57,135 nucleotides of DNA from Oceanobacillus polygoni (GCF_008304605.1 NZ_PIJY01000003.1:1-57135); one strand, 5' to 3'. Shown: positions 26,245 to 35,320, numbered from the stretch's first letter. Notes: generated by a model not told the origin, from the sequence alone. Numbers and translations: made by a program.

Positions 26245-28170
26245 TTATTTGTTTACAATGCGATTGTACGTATTAACAGTTAATACGTAATAGACTGCAT
26301 AGATAATAACAAAGAAGACTATAGCCATTAGAATAGGGAAAATAAGATTGATTCCAATGAGATTAGAAATAAAGTTGCTAGTAAAGTACAATGCCACACA
26401 ACTGTGCAATATTCCTATGGTTAGTGGCAATCCAAACACAAATAATGACTGCCTTTTGATTGATTTACGTATATCCTTTTTATTGACACCGATTTTTCTA
26501 AGGATTTCATAGTGTCCTTTCGCCTCATTCGCTTCTGTTAACTGTTTGAAATAAATGATACTTCCAGTTGCTGCTAAAAATACTAGCCCCAAAAATCCGA
26601 AAATAAAGAGAGTAATTGCGTTTCCTTCTTTACCTTGCTTATACTCCGTATAAAATGATGAAGAAACTTGAAAATCGTTTCCAACCAGTTTATTTACTTT
26701 CTTTGATGTGGCTTGTGCCGTTACTTCATTTTCCACTTCATACACTTTATAAGTTAATGGAGCCTCTTTTTTGGCTATCTCAGCAAACATTTCGTTACTG
26801 ACTACTAGAAAGAAATCGGGATAATCGAAAGGTAGCACATTACTTTCAACCATATGAACAAATGGCAGTTCGTTGCTTCCTTGATGCAATTGAATCGTTA
26901 TATTTTCTCCTTTAAAAACCGACTTCGTATATTCAGTAAACCTTGGCTGGATTACTGCTGCTTGATTTCCTGATAGTGAGACTGTTTCATCCTTATTTAA
27001 AGCATTCGCTACTTTATTAAATGTACTTTCTGAGATTAATTTCACAGGATTTATGTCATAATCCAGTTGAAATGAGAGTATTCCTTTTACCTGAATGACG
27101 GGTATGTCTAGTTGGGCTTTTATTGGATGTCGATGATCTGCTTTTATTATGCTCTCCACCTGCGAATCAAATTCTGGACCTTTTGACAAATGCGAATAGC
27201 TGAATGGAACAACTTCCTTAGCTCTTTTTTCGTTGCTGTAATACCCACTGTAAGTTGCACCTAAGAAACAGATCGTAGCAGCACTCAACAATGCAATGAC
27301 TGTAAAGGTACGTGCATTCCCTCTAATACGAAACAGTAAACGAGATGTTTCAATTATTCTAGTTCCTCTGTAATAACGCGACTTATTTTTTTGTGATAAT
27401 CTTAATAAATAGACCGTTACAGATCGAAAAAATAAATGGGTGCCAATGACGAGAGCAACAAAAGCAATACCATAATTTTTTATTAAATATTCCGTAGTAA
27501 ATTCGTCAGGAAATGGTTTTAATATCAGCCAGTAACTAACGACAAGAAATATAACTCCGATAACAGCCGTAATAAGTGAAACCTTTGGAATTTGTTCTCC
27601 TTTTTTCTCATCATAGAATAATTCGATTAATGTAAAACGATAAATCAAACGGTAACCTTGAACGGAAGTGAATAAAATAATGACCATAAAGACTATGACT
27701 GTTTGGGTAATCGCTAGAATAGAAATACCGAAGTCCACCTCGGCAATTGAACCCATAAGTTTTATTAAAATCATTGCAAATAATTTGGAAAGTAAGGTTC
27801 CAAGAATAATTCCAATAACTATTGCAATGATTCCCATAATCAAATTTTCATAAAACAACATTTTTGCAATGGTTTTCTTGCGTAAACCAAGTATGGCGTA
27901 CAATCCGACTTCTTTCTTCCTTTTTCTTGTGAAGAATGAATTGGAGTACAAAATAAAGATTGCTACGAATAAAATTAAGATAATTGATGATACCCCAAAC
28001 ATGAAACTCATTGTATCCGACAATTCAATGCTTTCCTGAATTTTTTCGCTATATTGCAAGGAAGTGAACGTATAATAAATAACCATGCTGAAGACGAGTG
28101 TAACAAAATAGACAAAATAATTATTGAAATTACCTTTAATATTTTTCCTTGCTAAACTAAATAACGTCAT
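26245..28170 (-). CDS. bceB: BceB-type FtsX permease
   Basis: A 641-residue permease of the peptide-antibiotic exporter/flippase group. It opens MTLFSLARKNIKGNFNNYFVY, has ten predicted membrane helices and a large extracellular domain of about 200 residues between helices VII and VIII (about 300-500), the diagnostic Bce layout. ATG 28170 lies behind GGTGGGG; the ORF start 28200 is upstream of the RBS. It overlaps bceA by 14 bases. With BceA and BceRS it should detect and relieve bacitracin- or lantibiotic-like attack on lipid II-cycle intermediates; the exact drug is not predictable. Confidence 0.92.
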   Translation of the reverse strand: MTLFSLARKNIKGNFNNYFVYFVTLVFSMVIYYTFTSLQYSEKIQESIELSDTMSFMFGVSSIILILFVAIFILYSNSFFTRKRKKEVGLYAILGLRKKTIAKMLFYENLIMGIIAIVIGIILGTLLSKLFAMILIKLMGSIAEVDFGISILAITQTVIVFMVIILFTSVQGYRLIYRFTLIELFYDEKKGEQIPKVSLITAVIGVIFLVVSYWLILKPFPDEFTTEYLIKNYGIAFVALVIGTHLFFRSVTVYLLRLSQKNKSRYYRGTRIIETSRLLFRIRGNARTFTVIALLSAATICFLGATYSGYYSNEKRAKEVVPFSYSHLSKGPEFDSQVESIIKADHRHPIKAQLDIPVIQVKGILSFQLDYDINPVKLISESTFNKVANALNKDETVSLSGNQAAVIQPRFTEYTKSVFKGENITIQLHQGSNELPFVHMVESNVLPFDYPDFFLVVSNEMFAEIAKKEAPLTYKVYEVENEVTAQATSKKVNKLVGNDFQVSSSFYTEYKQGKEGNAITLFIFGFLGLVFLAATGSIIYFKQLTEANEAKGHYEILRKIGVNKKDIRKSIKRQSLFVFGLPLTIGILHSCVALYFTSNFISNLIGINLIFPILMAIVFFVIIYAVYYVLTVNTYNRIVNK

Positions 28171-28924
28171 TTGCCCCACCCCCCAGTGCGGATAGAACAT
28201 CCAATACCTTGTTGAAAAATTCTTTGCGGGATCTTTTCCCTTTTACAAGTTCTGTGAAGATTTTACCGTCTTTAATAAATAGGACGCGATTACAATAACT
28301 TGCCGCATAAGCATCATGGGTAACCATTAAAATTGTTGCCTTGTCTTGTTCATTAAGATCCTTTAAACTTTCTAATAAGTCTGTTGCTGATTTCGAATCC
28401 AACGCACCTGTTGGTTCATCTGCCAATATTAGGTTTGGCTTTGAAATAATCGCGCGTGATGCTGCCGTGCGTTGCTTTTGTCCCCCAGAAATTTGGTACG
28501 GGTACTTATTTAAAATGTCGCGAATGCCAAACTTATCTGCCACTTCATCTGCTCTTCGTTCCAATTCCTCAACGTTCAATTTTGCCAAGGCTAACGGCAA
28601 GATAATATTTTCTTTCACAGTTAGAGTATCTAATAAATTATAGTCTTGGAAAAGGAAACCAAGTTTGTCACGGCGAAAGGCAGATAATTGCTCTTCATTC
28701 ATCTTTGTCAAATTGATTCCGTCAACCACGATGTCACCAGCAGTCGGCTCGTCAATTGTTGCCAATATATTTAGTAAAGTTGATTTACCAGCACCCGAGG
28801 GACCCATAATACCGACGAATTCACCTTCCATGACGGTTAAGTCTATATCCTCCAAAGCTGAAAATACATTTCCCTTTGCACCATAGACTTTTTTTATTTG
28901 TTTTGCTTCGACAATAGTTTTCAT
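28157..28924 (-). CDS. bceA: BceA-type ABC transporter ATPase
   Basis: A 255-residue ATPase: Walker A GPSGAGKST near residue 45, Q-loop FLFQDYNLL, signature ISGGQKQR, Walker B LILADEPTG and H-loop THD. ATG 28924 lies 8 bases from GGAGG (complement at 28933-28937). It forms the transporter with BceB. It is divergent from the BceR gene across a 206-bp region with a repeat that suits response-regulator binding. Confidence 0.93.
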   Translation of the reverse strand: MKTIVEAKQIKKVYGAKGNVFSALEDIDLTVMEGEFVGIMGPSGAGKSTLLNILATIDEPTAGDIVVDGINLTKMNEEQLSAFRRDKLGFLFQDYNLLDTLTVKENIILPLALAKLNVEELERRADEVADKFGIRDILNKYPYQISGGQKQRTAASRAIISKPNLILADEPTGALDSKSATDLLESLKDLNEQDKATILMVTHDAYAASYCNRVLFIKDGKIFTELVKGKRSRKEFFNKVLDVLSALGGGANDVI

Positions 28925-28994
28925 ATTTAAATCCTCCATTCAGAATAGTTTTGTTTTATGTTTTTATTTTACAATAGCTGCTCTTTATATAAAC

Positions 28995-29020
28995 TTACAG
29001 CTTGATCTCGTAACCTTACA
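28995..29020 (-). promoter_or_regulatory. Direct repeat, candidate BceR binding site
   Basis: CTTACA occurs twice (TTACA at 28995-28999 and 29016-29020), 21 bp apart, two helical turns on one face of DNA. It lies in the bceA/bceR divergent region, where a response-regulator dimer would bind to activate bceAB. Confidence 0.4.
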
Positions 29021-29130
29021 TTTTCGTCACATTGATAAAAAATATATTAAACACGATGTTTTCTTTGTATGTTGGTCGATATTCAATTAATATGATGTTA
29101 CAGAAGGATGATTGTTTGGAGGGAAGAGGA

Positions 29131-29802
29131 ATGAAAATCATGATTGTGGAAGATGATTTGACCATTCGTGATATGGTAGGGGAAGCATTAGAAAAGTGGG
29201 GTTTTGAAACCGTTAAGATCGAAGACTTTGACCAAATCATGCAGGTATTTCTTAATCATGATCCTCACCTAGTCATCATGGATATCAATTTGCCATCGTT
29301 TGACGGATTTTACTGGTGTAATAAAATCAGAGAAATTTCAAAGGTCCCTATGATCTTTCTCTCTTCCCGTGATACACCAATGGATATAGTGATGTCGATG
29401 AACATGGGAGGAGATGATTATATTCAAAAACCTTTCCATATGGATGTATTGATTGCAAAAATAAATGCACTCCTTCGCAGAACGTATTCCTATATGAAAA
29501 CACAGTCTCAGACAATGGAACATGATGGAATTATATTAAATCTTGAAAACGGAGAGGTCTTACATGGAGATCGAAAATCGGAACTCACGAAAACAGAATT
29601 TCTTATTTTAAAAATTCTTATGAAAAATAAAGGAATCATCGTCAGTCGTACGAAAATGATGCGTAGCCTTTGGAAGAATGAAAATTTCGTGGACGAAAAT
29701 ACATTGACGGTTAATATTGCTCGCCTGCGTAAAAAACTTGTTGAACTTGGAAAAGAACACTTTATTACAACTAAGAAAGGACAAGGTTATATAATTCAAT
29801 GA
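29131..29802 (+). CDS. bceR: BceR-type response regulator (OmpR family)
   Basis: A 223-residue protein: receiver domain with acidic pocket VEDD, phospho-acceptor Asp in LVIMDINLP near residue 50 and Lys in IQKPFH near 102, then an OmpR winged helix (ELTKTEFLILKILMKNKG, TLTVNIARLRKKL). ATG 29131 lies after GGGAAGAGGA; the longer frame from 29032 has no site. It overlaps the kinase gene by four bases. Confidence 0.93.
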   Translation: MKIMIVEDDLTIRDMVGEALEKWGFETVKIEDFDQIMQVFLNHDPHLVIMDINLPSFDGFYWCNKIREISKVPMIFLSSRDTPMDIVMSMNMGGDDYIQKPFHMDVLIAKINALLRRTYSYMKTQSQTMEHDGIILNLENGEVLHGDRKSELTKTEFLILKILMKNKGIIVSRTKMMRSLWKNENFVDENTLTVNIARLRKKLVELGKEHFITTKKGQGYIIQ

Positions 29803-30824
29803 ATTTCTTTCATTACTTAAAAGATAAACGGAATTTCTTTATATTAAACATGATTATTATGTTCTTTGTTTCTTTGATGATGATTGTGAGCACAGATTCC
29901 AGAAACGCTGTAAGTAATATCGTATATACCAATATGGTTATCTTTTTTATTGTAGCTATATACGTAATCATCGAATACTATTACAATAGAGAATTTTATC
30001 GGGAATTAAATGATGTGGTTGAAAGTAATCATGAAGAATTTCTCGCAACTCTGCCTAAACCGCGAAACGATGAACAACTGTTATATCTTGAGTTATTAAA
30101 AAAAGTAAATAGTGTGCATGGCGATCAATTACAAAAGTTGTATAACGAAAAAATGGATCATCAAGACTTTATTACATCTTGGATTCATGAAGTCAAGGTT
30201 CCGATTGCGGCAGGTCGCTTGCTTATGGAAAACAGTAATGGAAGAACTGTTGAAAACCTTGTGGACAAGTTTGAAGATGAGTTGGATAGAATCGAAAATT
30301 ACGTGGAGCAGGCTCTTTATTATTCTCGCATTGATTCTTTTTCCAAAGATTATTTTATTTCCGAGGTAGTGTTGGATCAAGTCGCTAAAAATAGTGTAAA
30401 GAAATTTGCCAAATCTTTTATTAACAAGCAAATTCGTTTTCATATGGACAATATTGAACAGGTTGTCCATACCGACAGTAAATGGCTTGGTTTTATTATG
30501 GATCAAGTTTTTTCAAATTCTTTAAAATATACAGGTGAAGGCGGGGAAATCTCCGTACAATTTGAGGAAGATCGAAAAGAAAAGCGGCTACAGATTCAAG
30601 ATACAGGCATTGGAATTAAGCCAGAGGATATCAGCCGCGTATTTGAAAAAGGATTTACAGGATCTATTGGGAGAAGTCATGCCAAATCTACCGGTTTAGG
30701 TCTCTACCTTGCAAAAGAAATGGCTCTTAAATTAGGACATGACCTTTCCATTCATTCAGAAGATGGGAAATATACGAAGGTCATCATCCACTTTCCAAAA
30801 ATCAGAAATTATTATCATCTATAA
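29799..30824 (+). CDS. bceS: BceS-type intramembrane-sensing histidine kinase
   Basis: A 341-residue kinase with two membrane helices (about residues 12-32 and 40-60) and almost no extracellular loop, the BceS design in which flux through BceAB is the signal. The phosphorylated His is in SWIHEVKVP near residue 130; the ATPase boxes are N (FSNSLKYT), G1 (DTGIGI) and G2 (TGLGLYLAKEM). ATGA overlap with bceR shows translational coupling. Confidence 0.93.
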   Translation: MNFFHYLKDKRNFFILNMIIMFFVSLMMIVSTDSRNAVSNIVYTNMVIFFIVAIYVIIEYYYNREFYRELNDVVESNHEEFLATLPKPRNDEQLLYLELLKKVNSVHGDQLQKLYNEKMDHQDFITSWIHEVKVPIAAGRLLMENSNGRTVENLVDKFEDELDRIENYVEQALYYSRIDSFSKDYFISEVVLDQVAKNSVKKFAKSFINKQIRFHMDNIEQVVHTDSKWLGFIMDQVFSNSLKYTGEGGEISVQFEEDRKEKRLQIQDTGIGIKPEDISRVFEKGFTGSIGRSHAKSTGLGLYLAKEMALKLGHDLSIHSEDGKYTKVIIHFPKIRNYYHL

Positions 30825-31400
30825 GTATAATGGTGGGGTTAAAGAAATTGATTAATCGGAAAATAAGTATCAAATTAAAGGTGTTCGAGTAGAATAATGT
30901 TTATCGTAAGGCTTAATAAATATTAAATAATATAGTCAATAGTAAGTGCATTAATTGATAAAAAATGAGTAATTGAAAATAGCTATAACCAGGTTTTTAT
31001 TATATTTTGATCGAATTTTTCAAAAATTGTTCTATTAATACCACGATAAATCAAAGTTATATGTCCTCTTTTTATCTCCAGTTCCAAGTATGGGAAATAT
31101 TATCCATGGTTTCACCATGCATACACTTTATTTAAGATTTTTATTTGGTTATATTTTTATGTTCTTACTATTTTATTTGCTGGACCTTTCAAGTTTCATT
31201 ACGGTTAACAGATATGCAATGACTTTTGAAATCAACTGAGGCTCAAAATGATTTTAAAAAACTTTATTTTTGTATTATTCATTATTATGTTCGATCAGTT
31301 TTTATGTGAATTGTAATAAAATAGAGTTTGACATTTAAAGTATTTCTTGTTTTGGTCCTTAATATTAAATATTAAAAATGATTCTACCTAACTGTTAATA
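30825..31400. other. Gene-poor AT-rich stretch
   Basis: Nearly 580 bases between bceS and copy B of the ICE module. The only suggestive item is a 49-codon hydrophobic frame (31090-31239, plus strand) without a clear RBS, which looks like a membrane-gene scrap. No terminator for bceRS is clear. Confidence 0.5.
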
Positions 31401-32117
31401 TTCAGTTGGGTTATTGTTTTTTAAAAACTTTTTCTCTGATTTTTGGCATTTTACAAAAAAACTTGTTGAAGGTAATGAAAGGGGAAATCATCAAGACGTT
31501 TTTTGGAGGAGCATGCAGATGAATGGGATGATTAATACTAATACGGAAAGCAATGAGCGTGGCTTTTTGCCGTATCCAATCATTTTAGCTGCAAATAAGG
31601 GTGAGCTAGAAGCAATGAAAGTAGTTGTTCTACATTATAGAAGCTATATGACAAGTTTATCCATGCGTAAGCTCCGTGATGAACAAGGAAACACTTATTG
31701 GGGCATCGATGAAGATACACGCGAACGCTTACGAGCGAAGCTTATGCAATCTGTTTTAGCTTTCAAAATTTGAATACAGAATGGTTAGGTTTTCCCTTTC
31801 ATTCATCATATATTTGTTCTTTGACAAAGAAAGCACGGAAGATTACGCCGTGCAGTATAAGCAAAAAATCAGATACGTTCTACTGATGATGAGCCAATTG
31901 ATTCATACGCCATGACTTTCGTTAGAAACGAGCGATAATCTATGAATCTAATGTAATCGTGGTGGATTGCTGGCGATAACCCATCAGTTAGGATAATGAT
32001 ACTCCCCTATCGTCATGGTTCGAGCGTTTGAACCGTCGCAAGCTATGAGTAGGGCTGGAAGAAATACTTGCAGGGGTGAAATTCCCGTGGAGCTGCACCA
32101 GCAGCCGTCTGATTTTT
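31401..32117 (+). repeat. ICE tail module, copy B (leader-Orf8-RNA)
   Basis: A second copy of the leader, Orf8 and structured RNA. The leader joins at about 31492 to the last bases of Orf7, so the sigma-like gene is deleted while the Orf8 RBS (TTGGAGGA) is kept. Confidence 0.85.
31519..31773 (+). CDS. Orf8-like HTH protein, copy B
   Basis: An 84-residue paralogue of the copy A protein (FLPYPIILAANKGELEAMK, LRAKLMQSVLAFKI). ATG 31519 corresponds to the copy A start and follows GGAGGA. The longer frame from 31414 only runs through the leader. It is now the nearest regulator-like gene upstream of the xis-int unit but has no Orf7 partner of its own. Confidence 0.82.
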   Translation: MNGMINTNTESNERGFLPYPIILAANKGELEAMKVVVLHYRSYMTSLSMRKLRDEQGNTYWGIDEDTRERLRAKLMQSVLAFKI

Positions 32118-32120
32118 GAT
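31813..32120 (+). ncRNA. Structured RNA, copy B
   Basis: Homologue of the RNA at 25563-25870. GCACGG/CCGTGC is at 31833-31853, CCCTAT/GTAGGG at 32005-32010 with 32049-32054, and GCTGC/GCAGC at 32092-32105, then GATTTTT. The changes against copy A keep pairing. It lies between Orf8 and the xis-int genes. Confidence 0.7.
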
Positions 32121-32211
32121 ATTCAATTTAGCAAAATAGGTTAAAGTAACTATCAAGTTATGACATTAAATCCTTTTTATTTTAGTGCAAGAGCCAAATT
32201 CACGCAACGTA

Positions 32212-32241
32212 TTAGAATTAGTTTTATAGAAGCGATATAAT
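32212..32241 (+). promoter_or_regulatory. Probable promoter of the xis-int unit
   Basis: TATAAT at 32236-32241 with TTAGAA at 32212-32217 and an 18-bp spacer, 50 bases upstream of the DUF3173 start. Confidence 0.5.
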
Positions 32242-32290
32242 AATAGACAGATATCAAATAGCATATCCTAGTCTATGGAAAGGAGTTCAT

Positions 32291-32476
32291 ATGGTCACAG
32301 TCACTAAAAAAGACTTGATAGCACTAGGTTATGGTCCCTCTTTTTCAGCTGATATCATTAGAGAATGTAAAAAACTAATGATTTCAAAAGGACATGCGTA
32401 TTATCAATCTAAAAAGTTAGATCGTGTTCCTAAAGAAGCTGTTGAGGAAGTATTAGGGATAACTTTAGATGTGTGA
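32291..32476 (+). CDS. DUF3173 protein, probable excisionase of ICE-1
   Basis: A 61-residue protein whose HTH-like fold binds att arms in this family's usual context next to tyrosine integrases. It has LIALGYGPSFSADIIRECK and the SKKLDRVPKEAVEEVLGI tail. AAAGGAG precedes ATG 32291. ICE-2 carries the homologue at 35078-35281 beside its own integrase. The excisionase role is inferred from position. Confidence 0.78.
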   Translation: MVTVTKKDLIALGYGPSFSADIIRECKKLMISKGHAYYQSKKLDRVPKEAVEEVLGITLDV

Positions 32477-32514
32477 TTTGTACTTCTTGCACTAATTGCG
32501 TAAGGAGTGAAATC

Positions 32515-33726
32515 ATGACTAAAGATATCGTCAAAAAGGCAAAGAACGGAACATATTATTTTCGTGCTAATTTAGGGTATCACCCGATCACTGGCAAGCA
32601 AATTCAGAAATACCGTAGTGGTTTTAAAACTAAAAAAGAAGCAAGGGAAGAATATTCGAGGTTACTGCTTACAAAATCAGATGAATTAGAAGAAAAGCAA
32701 GATGACATTCTGTTCCAACAGTTTATTGAAGATATTTTTTTACCTTGGTATAAAACACAAGTAAAAGAAAGAACGTACGAAAATCGATTACCGACCGTAA
32801 GAAAACATTTCACTTTTTTTAATAGTTTAATCACTACCGAAATTACCCCGATTCATGTGCAAAAATGGCAATTAGCATTATCTAAAAAGAAGTATCGTTC
32901 TTCTTATATTAGAAATGTTCAAGGGTTATTTTCCATGGCGATGGATCGAGCGGTTGTTTTAGGTTTAGCTGAAAGTAATCCATCTAAAATTGTTGGAAAT
33001 GTAAAAAAGACAAAGACAAAAATAGATTTTTGGACCAAAGAAGAATTTGAAAAAGTCATCTCTCTTTTTTATAAGGAAGACTACTATCAACACTTTTTAT
33101 TTATCTCATTGTGGTTTTTATTTATGACTGGGATGCGGATTGGAGAAGCCACTGCAATTCAATGGGAAGATATTGACTTTGATTCTGGCGTGTTATCTAT
33201 TGATAAAACACTTTACTATAAGAATTTAGATAATTACTCTTTTGTAGAACCAAAAACAAAGGCTAGTGTGCGCCAAATTGCATTAGACGAGGATACTTTA
33301 ACTTTACTCCGTGAATGGCAGAACGTGCAGCAAGCTGTCATTCAAACCAATTATGTGATGAGCTATAATGGTGTTCCTACACAAAAACATACGTTGGCGA
33401 ATGCCATTACACGTTTTTCAAAAAAAGCTGGGGTTCATCGAATTAGATTACATGCTTTAAGACACTCTCATGCTTCATTGCTTATTAGCATGGGTGAAAA
33501 CCCATTAATCATTAAAGACCGTCTAGGGCATGAAGATATTGAAACGACACTCGGCACTTACGGACATTTGTATCCTAACAGTAACTTTGAGGTAGCCCAT
33601 AAATTAGAAGGTATTATGTCTTACCAAACAGCAACACAAAATGAAGATACTTCACCTAAAAATCAGTTCACTGCTCGTTACCTACGTAAAGGATTAGAAA
33701 CAAATAATGCAATAACAATGCAATGA
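32515..33726 (+). CDS. int: Tyrosine integrase of ICE-1
   Basis: A 403-residue site-specific recombinase: N-terminal arm-binding domain (GTYYFRANLGYHPITGKQ), SAM-like core-binding domain, then catalytic Arg in TGMRIGEA, His-x-x-Arg in HALRHSHAS, His in LGHEDIETT and nucleophile Tyr in TYGHLY. ATG 32515 follows AAGGAGTG; the 32473 frame start is not supported. It lies at the element's right end and converges on the ICE-2 integrase. Confidence 0.93.
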   Translation: MTKDIVKKAKNGTYYFRANLGYHPITGKQIQKYRSGFKTKKEAREEYSRLLLTKSDELEEKQDDILFQQFIEDIFLPWYKTQVKERTYENRLPTVRKHFTFFNSLITTEITPIHVQKWQLALSKKKYRSSYIRNVQGLFSMAMDRAVVLGLAESNPSKIVGNVKKTKTKIDFWTKEEFEKVISLFYKEDYYQHFLFISLWFLFMTGMRIGEATAIQWEDIDFDSGVLSIDKTLYYKNLDNYSFVEPKTKASVRQIALDEDTLTLLREWQNVQQAVIQTNYVMSYNGVPTQKHTLANAITRFSKKAGVHRIRLHALRHSHASLLISMGENPLIIKDRLGHEDIETTLGTYGHLYPNSNFEVAHKLEGIMSYQTATQNEDTSPKNQFTARYLRKGLETNNAITMQ

Positions 33727-33738
33727 AAATAGAGTAAA

Positions 33739-33774
33739 GAGCCGAAACCCTTATAAACAAAGGGGTTTCAGCTC
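33739..33774. terminator. Terminator at the integrase junction
   Basis: GAGCCGAAACCC (33739-33750) and GGGTTTCAGCTC (33763-33774). The single mismatch becomes a G-U pair in the minus-strand RNA, so it may be the original terminator of the gene whose 3' end lies at 33783-33806. Confidence 0.6.
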
Positions 33775-33782
33775 TCCTTCTA

Positions 33783-33806
33783 CTACTCCCACTCGATTGT
33801 AGATGG
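33783..33806 (-). other. Candidate attachment site resembling the 3' end of guaA
   Basis: Read on the minus strand these bases encode P-S-T-I-E-W-E-stop, the C-terminus of GMP synthase, and the terminator-like hairpin follows. The guaA 3' end is a known ICE and island integration site. Upstream codons are not guaA, so only the core is present, as expected at an element junction. A chance match of eight codons is possible. Confidence 0.45.
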
Positions 33807-33840
33807 GCTACCTTGAACCCTTGCTATCACTGCTTTCAGA

Positions 33841-35085
33841 TTATTTATTCTCCCCTATGGTAGGGTTTTGGTAGGGAACCAATTCCATCTTAATATTTTG
33901 ATTCCCATTGAAATCCATATAAGTTTCCTTAGAAAAATTAAACTTAATATTCCCTGCCATTTTTTCAGCAAGAGGTTCATCATTCCTACTCCACAAATGT
34001 GCATAATGTTTTAAAGTTATTTCTGGCGAACTATGTCCTAACCTTTGTGCTACAACTAAAACATCAGCATTAAATTCATTAATTAAATAACTAACATGAG
34101 AATGCCTTAATCCTTTAGCTTGTATATCTTTAACCTTTGCTATTTTTGCATACCTAGTAACTATTCTAGGAATCGTTGACCGATGAACAGGTAATCCCGT
34201 ATAACTTAATATGAAATCTTCTATTCCATGCTCTGATTGTCTTTGTTTCCAGATTTTTAAGATTTCCAATGTATCATCATCTAAAGATATTGTTCGTATA
34301 CCATCTACAGTTTTAGTATATGGCTTTCTTACAAATTCTTTTGATGACTTAGATTGCAAAGTATGATGAATCCTTAACTTCTTCTTCTCGAAATCAACAT
34401 CATTCCAGTAAAGAGCCAAACCCTCACTTACCCTTACTCCTGTCATAAAATACAACCAAATTGCAACAAAGCACATATGCTCATAAAAGTTTTGAATATA
34501 AATCACTGAAATAACCTTTTCAAATTCCTCTTTTACCCAATAACCAACAACACTTTTCACTTTTGCTATTGCTTTAGTTTTCTTTGAAATATTTTTCTCT
34601 AAAAATTCCAAAGTAACAGCATACTCCATTACTTGTCTAAATGCTCCATAAATCATTCCAGCATAATTTTGTGAATAATCCGGTTCGTTCAAGAGCCATG
34701 TTCTAAAAGCTTCACAATCTCTTATATCAATCTCTCTTAGCACTTTATCAGAGAATCTTTCAGTAATTATTTCAAAAACATGTTTTCTTGCTATCCAGGT
34801 ACTCTCTTCAACGTTTGACTCATAATGTGGTAAAAAAAACAAATCCATAAACTCACCAAATTTAAGCCTGTAATTAGCATAACCATTTTGGCTAAGATAT
34901 TCATTTCTTATTCTAGTTGCTTCCTTATTAGCTTCTCTTGCAGATTTGAACTTTTCACCGTTGCTATTTTTTCTAGCTTTCTTTTGAATTCTTTCACCTG
35001 TTACCTTATCTACTCCTAATTCAATATGATAGAAGAAACCTCCGTTATTGTCTGTATAGACTCCTTTATATTTAGTTTTAGCCAT
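33841..35085 (-). CDS. int: Tyrosine integrase of ICE-2
   Basis: A 414-residue recombinase with arm-binding domain (TKYKGVYTDNNGGFFYHIEL), core-binding domain and catalytic TGVRVSEGLAL, GLRHSHVSYL, LGHSSPEIT and HYAHLW. ATG 35085 overlaps the DUF3173 stop (ATGGCTAA) and follows AGGAAGGGG. It differs widely from the ICE-1 integrase, so the elements likely have independent att recognition. Confidence 0.92.
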   Translation of the reverse strand: MAKTKYKGVYTDNNGGFFYHIELGVDKVTGERIQKKARKNSNGEKFKSAREANKEATRIRNEYLSQNGYANYRLKFGEFMDLFFLPHYESNVEESTWIARKHVFEIITERFSDKVLREIDIRDCEAFRTWLLNEPDYSQNYAGMIYGAFRQVMEYAVTLEFLEKNISKKTKAIAKVKSVVGYWVKEEFEKVISVIYIQNFYEHMCFVAIWLYFMTGVRVSEGLALYWNDVDFEKKKLRIHHTLQSKSSKEFVRKPYTKTVDGIRTISLDDDTLEILKIWKQRQSEHGIEDFILSYTGLPVHRSTIPRIVTRYAKIAKVKDIQAKGLRHSHVSYLINEFNADVLVVAQRLGHSSPEITLKHYAHLWSRNDEPLAEKMAGNIKFNFSKETYMDFNGNQNIKMELVPYQNPTIGENK

Positions 35086-35281
35086 TTGTATCCCCTTCCT
35101 CAAGGGATACACCGATTATATACTCAACTGCATGACAAGGAACTCTACCAAGTCGCTTATTATTATAGTAAGGATAACCCTGCTGAACCATATAATACTT
35201 TGCTTGTCTAATAATTTCAACTGCTTGATTTTGCAAAAAACCCATATTTTTTAATTCATCTTTTGAAATAGTTTTATTCAT
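35078..35281 (-). CDS. DUF3173 protein, probable excisionase of ICE-2
   Basis: A 67-residue protein homologous to 32291-32476 (ELKNMGFLQNQAVEIIRQAK, NNKRLGRVPCHAVEYIIGVS). GGAGGAGAAAAAA precedes ATG 35281. It is translationally coupled to the integrase by an eight-base overlap. Confidence 0.8.
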   Translation of the reverse strand: MNKTISKDELKNMGFLQNQAVEIIRQAKYYMVQQGYPYYNNKRLGRVPCHAVEYIIGVSLEEGDTNG

Positions 35282-35320
35282 TTTTTCTCCTCCTTTTTTT
35301 TAATAAAGAGCATAAAAAAA

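Noticed and set aside
31090..31239. 49-codon hydrophobic frame
   Set aside because: No clear RBS or homologue; kept only as a remark on the gene-poor stretch.
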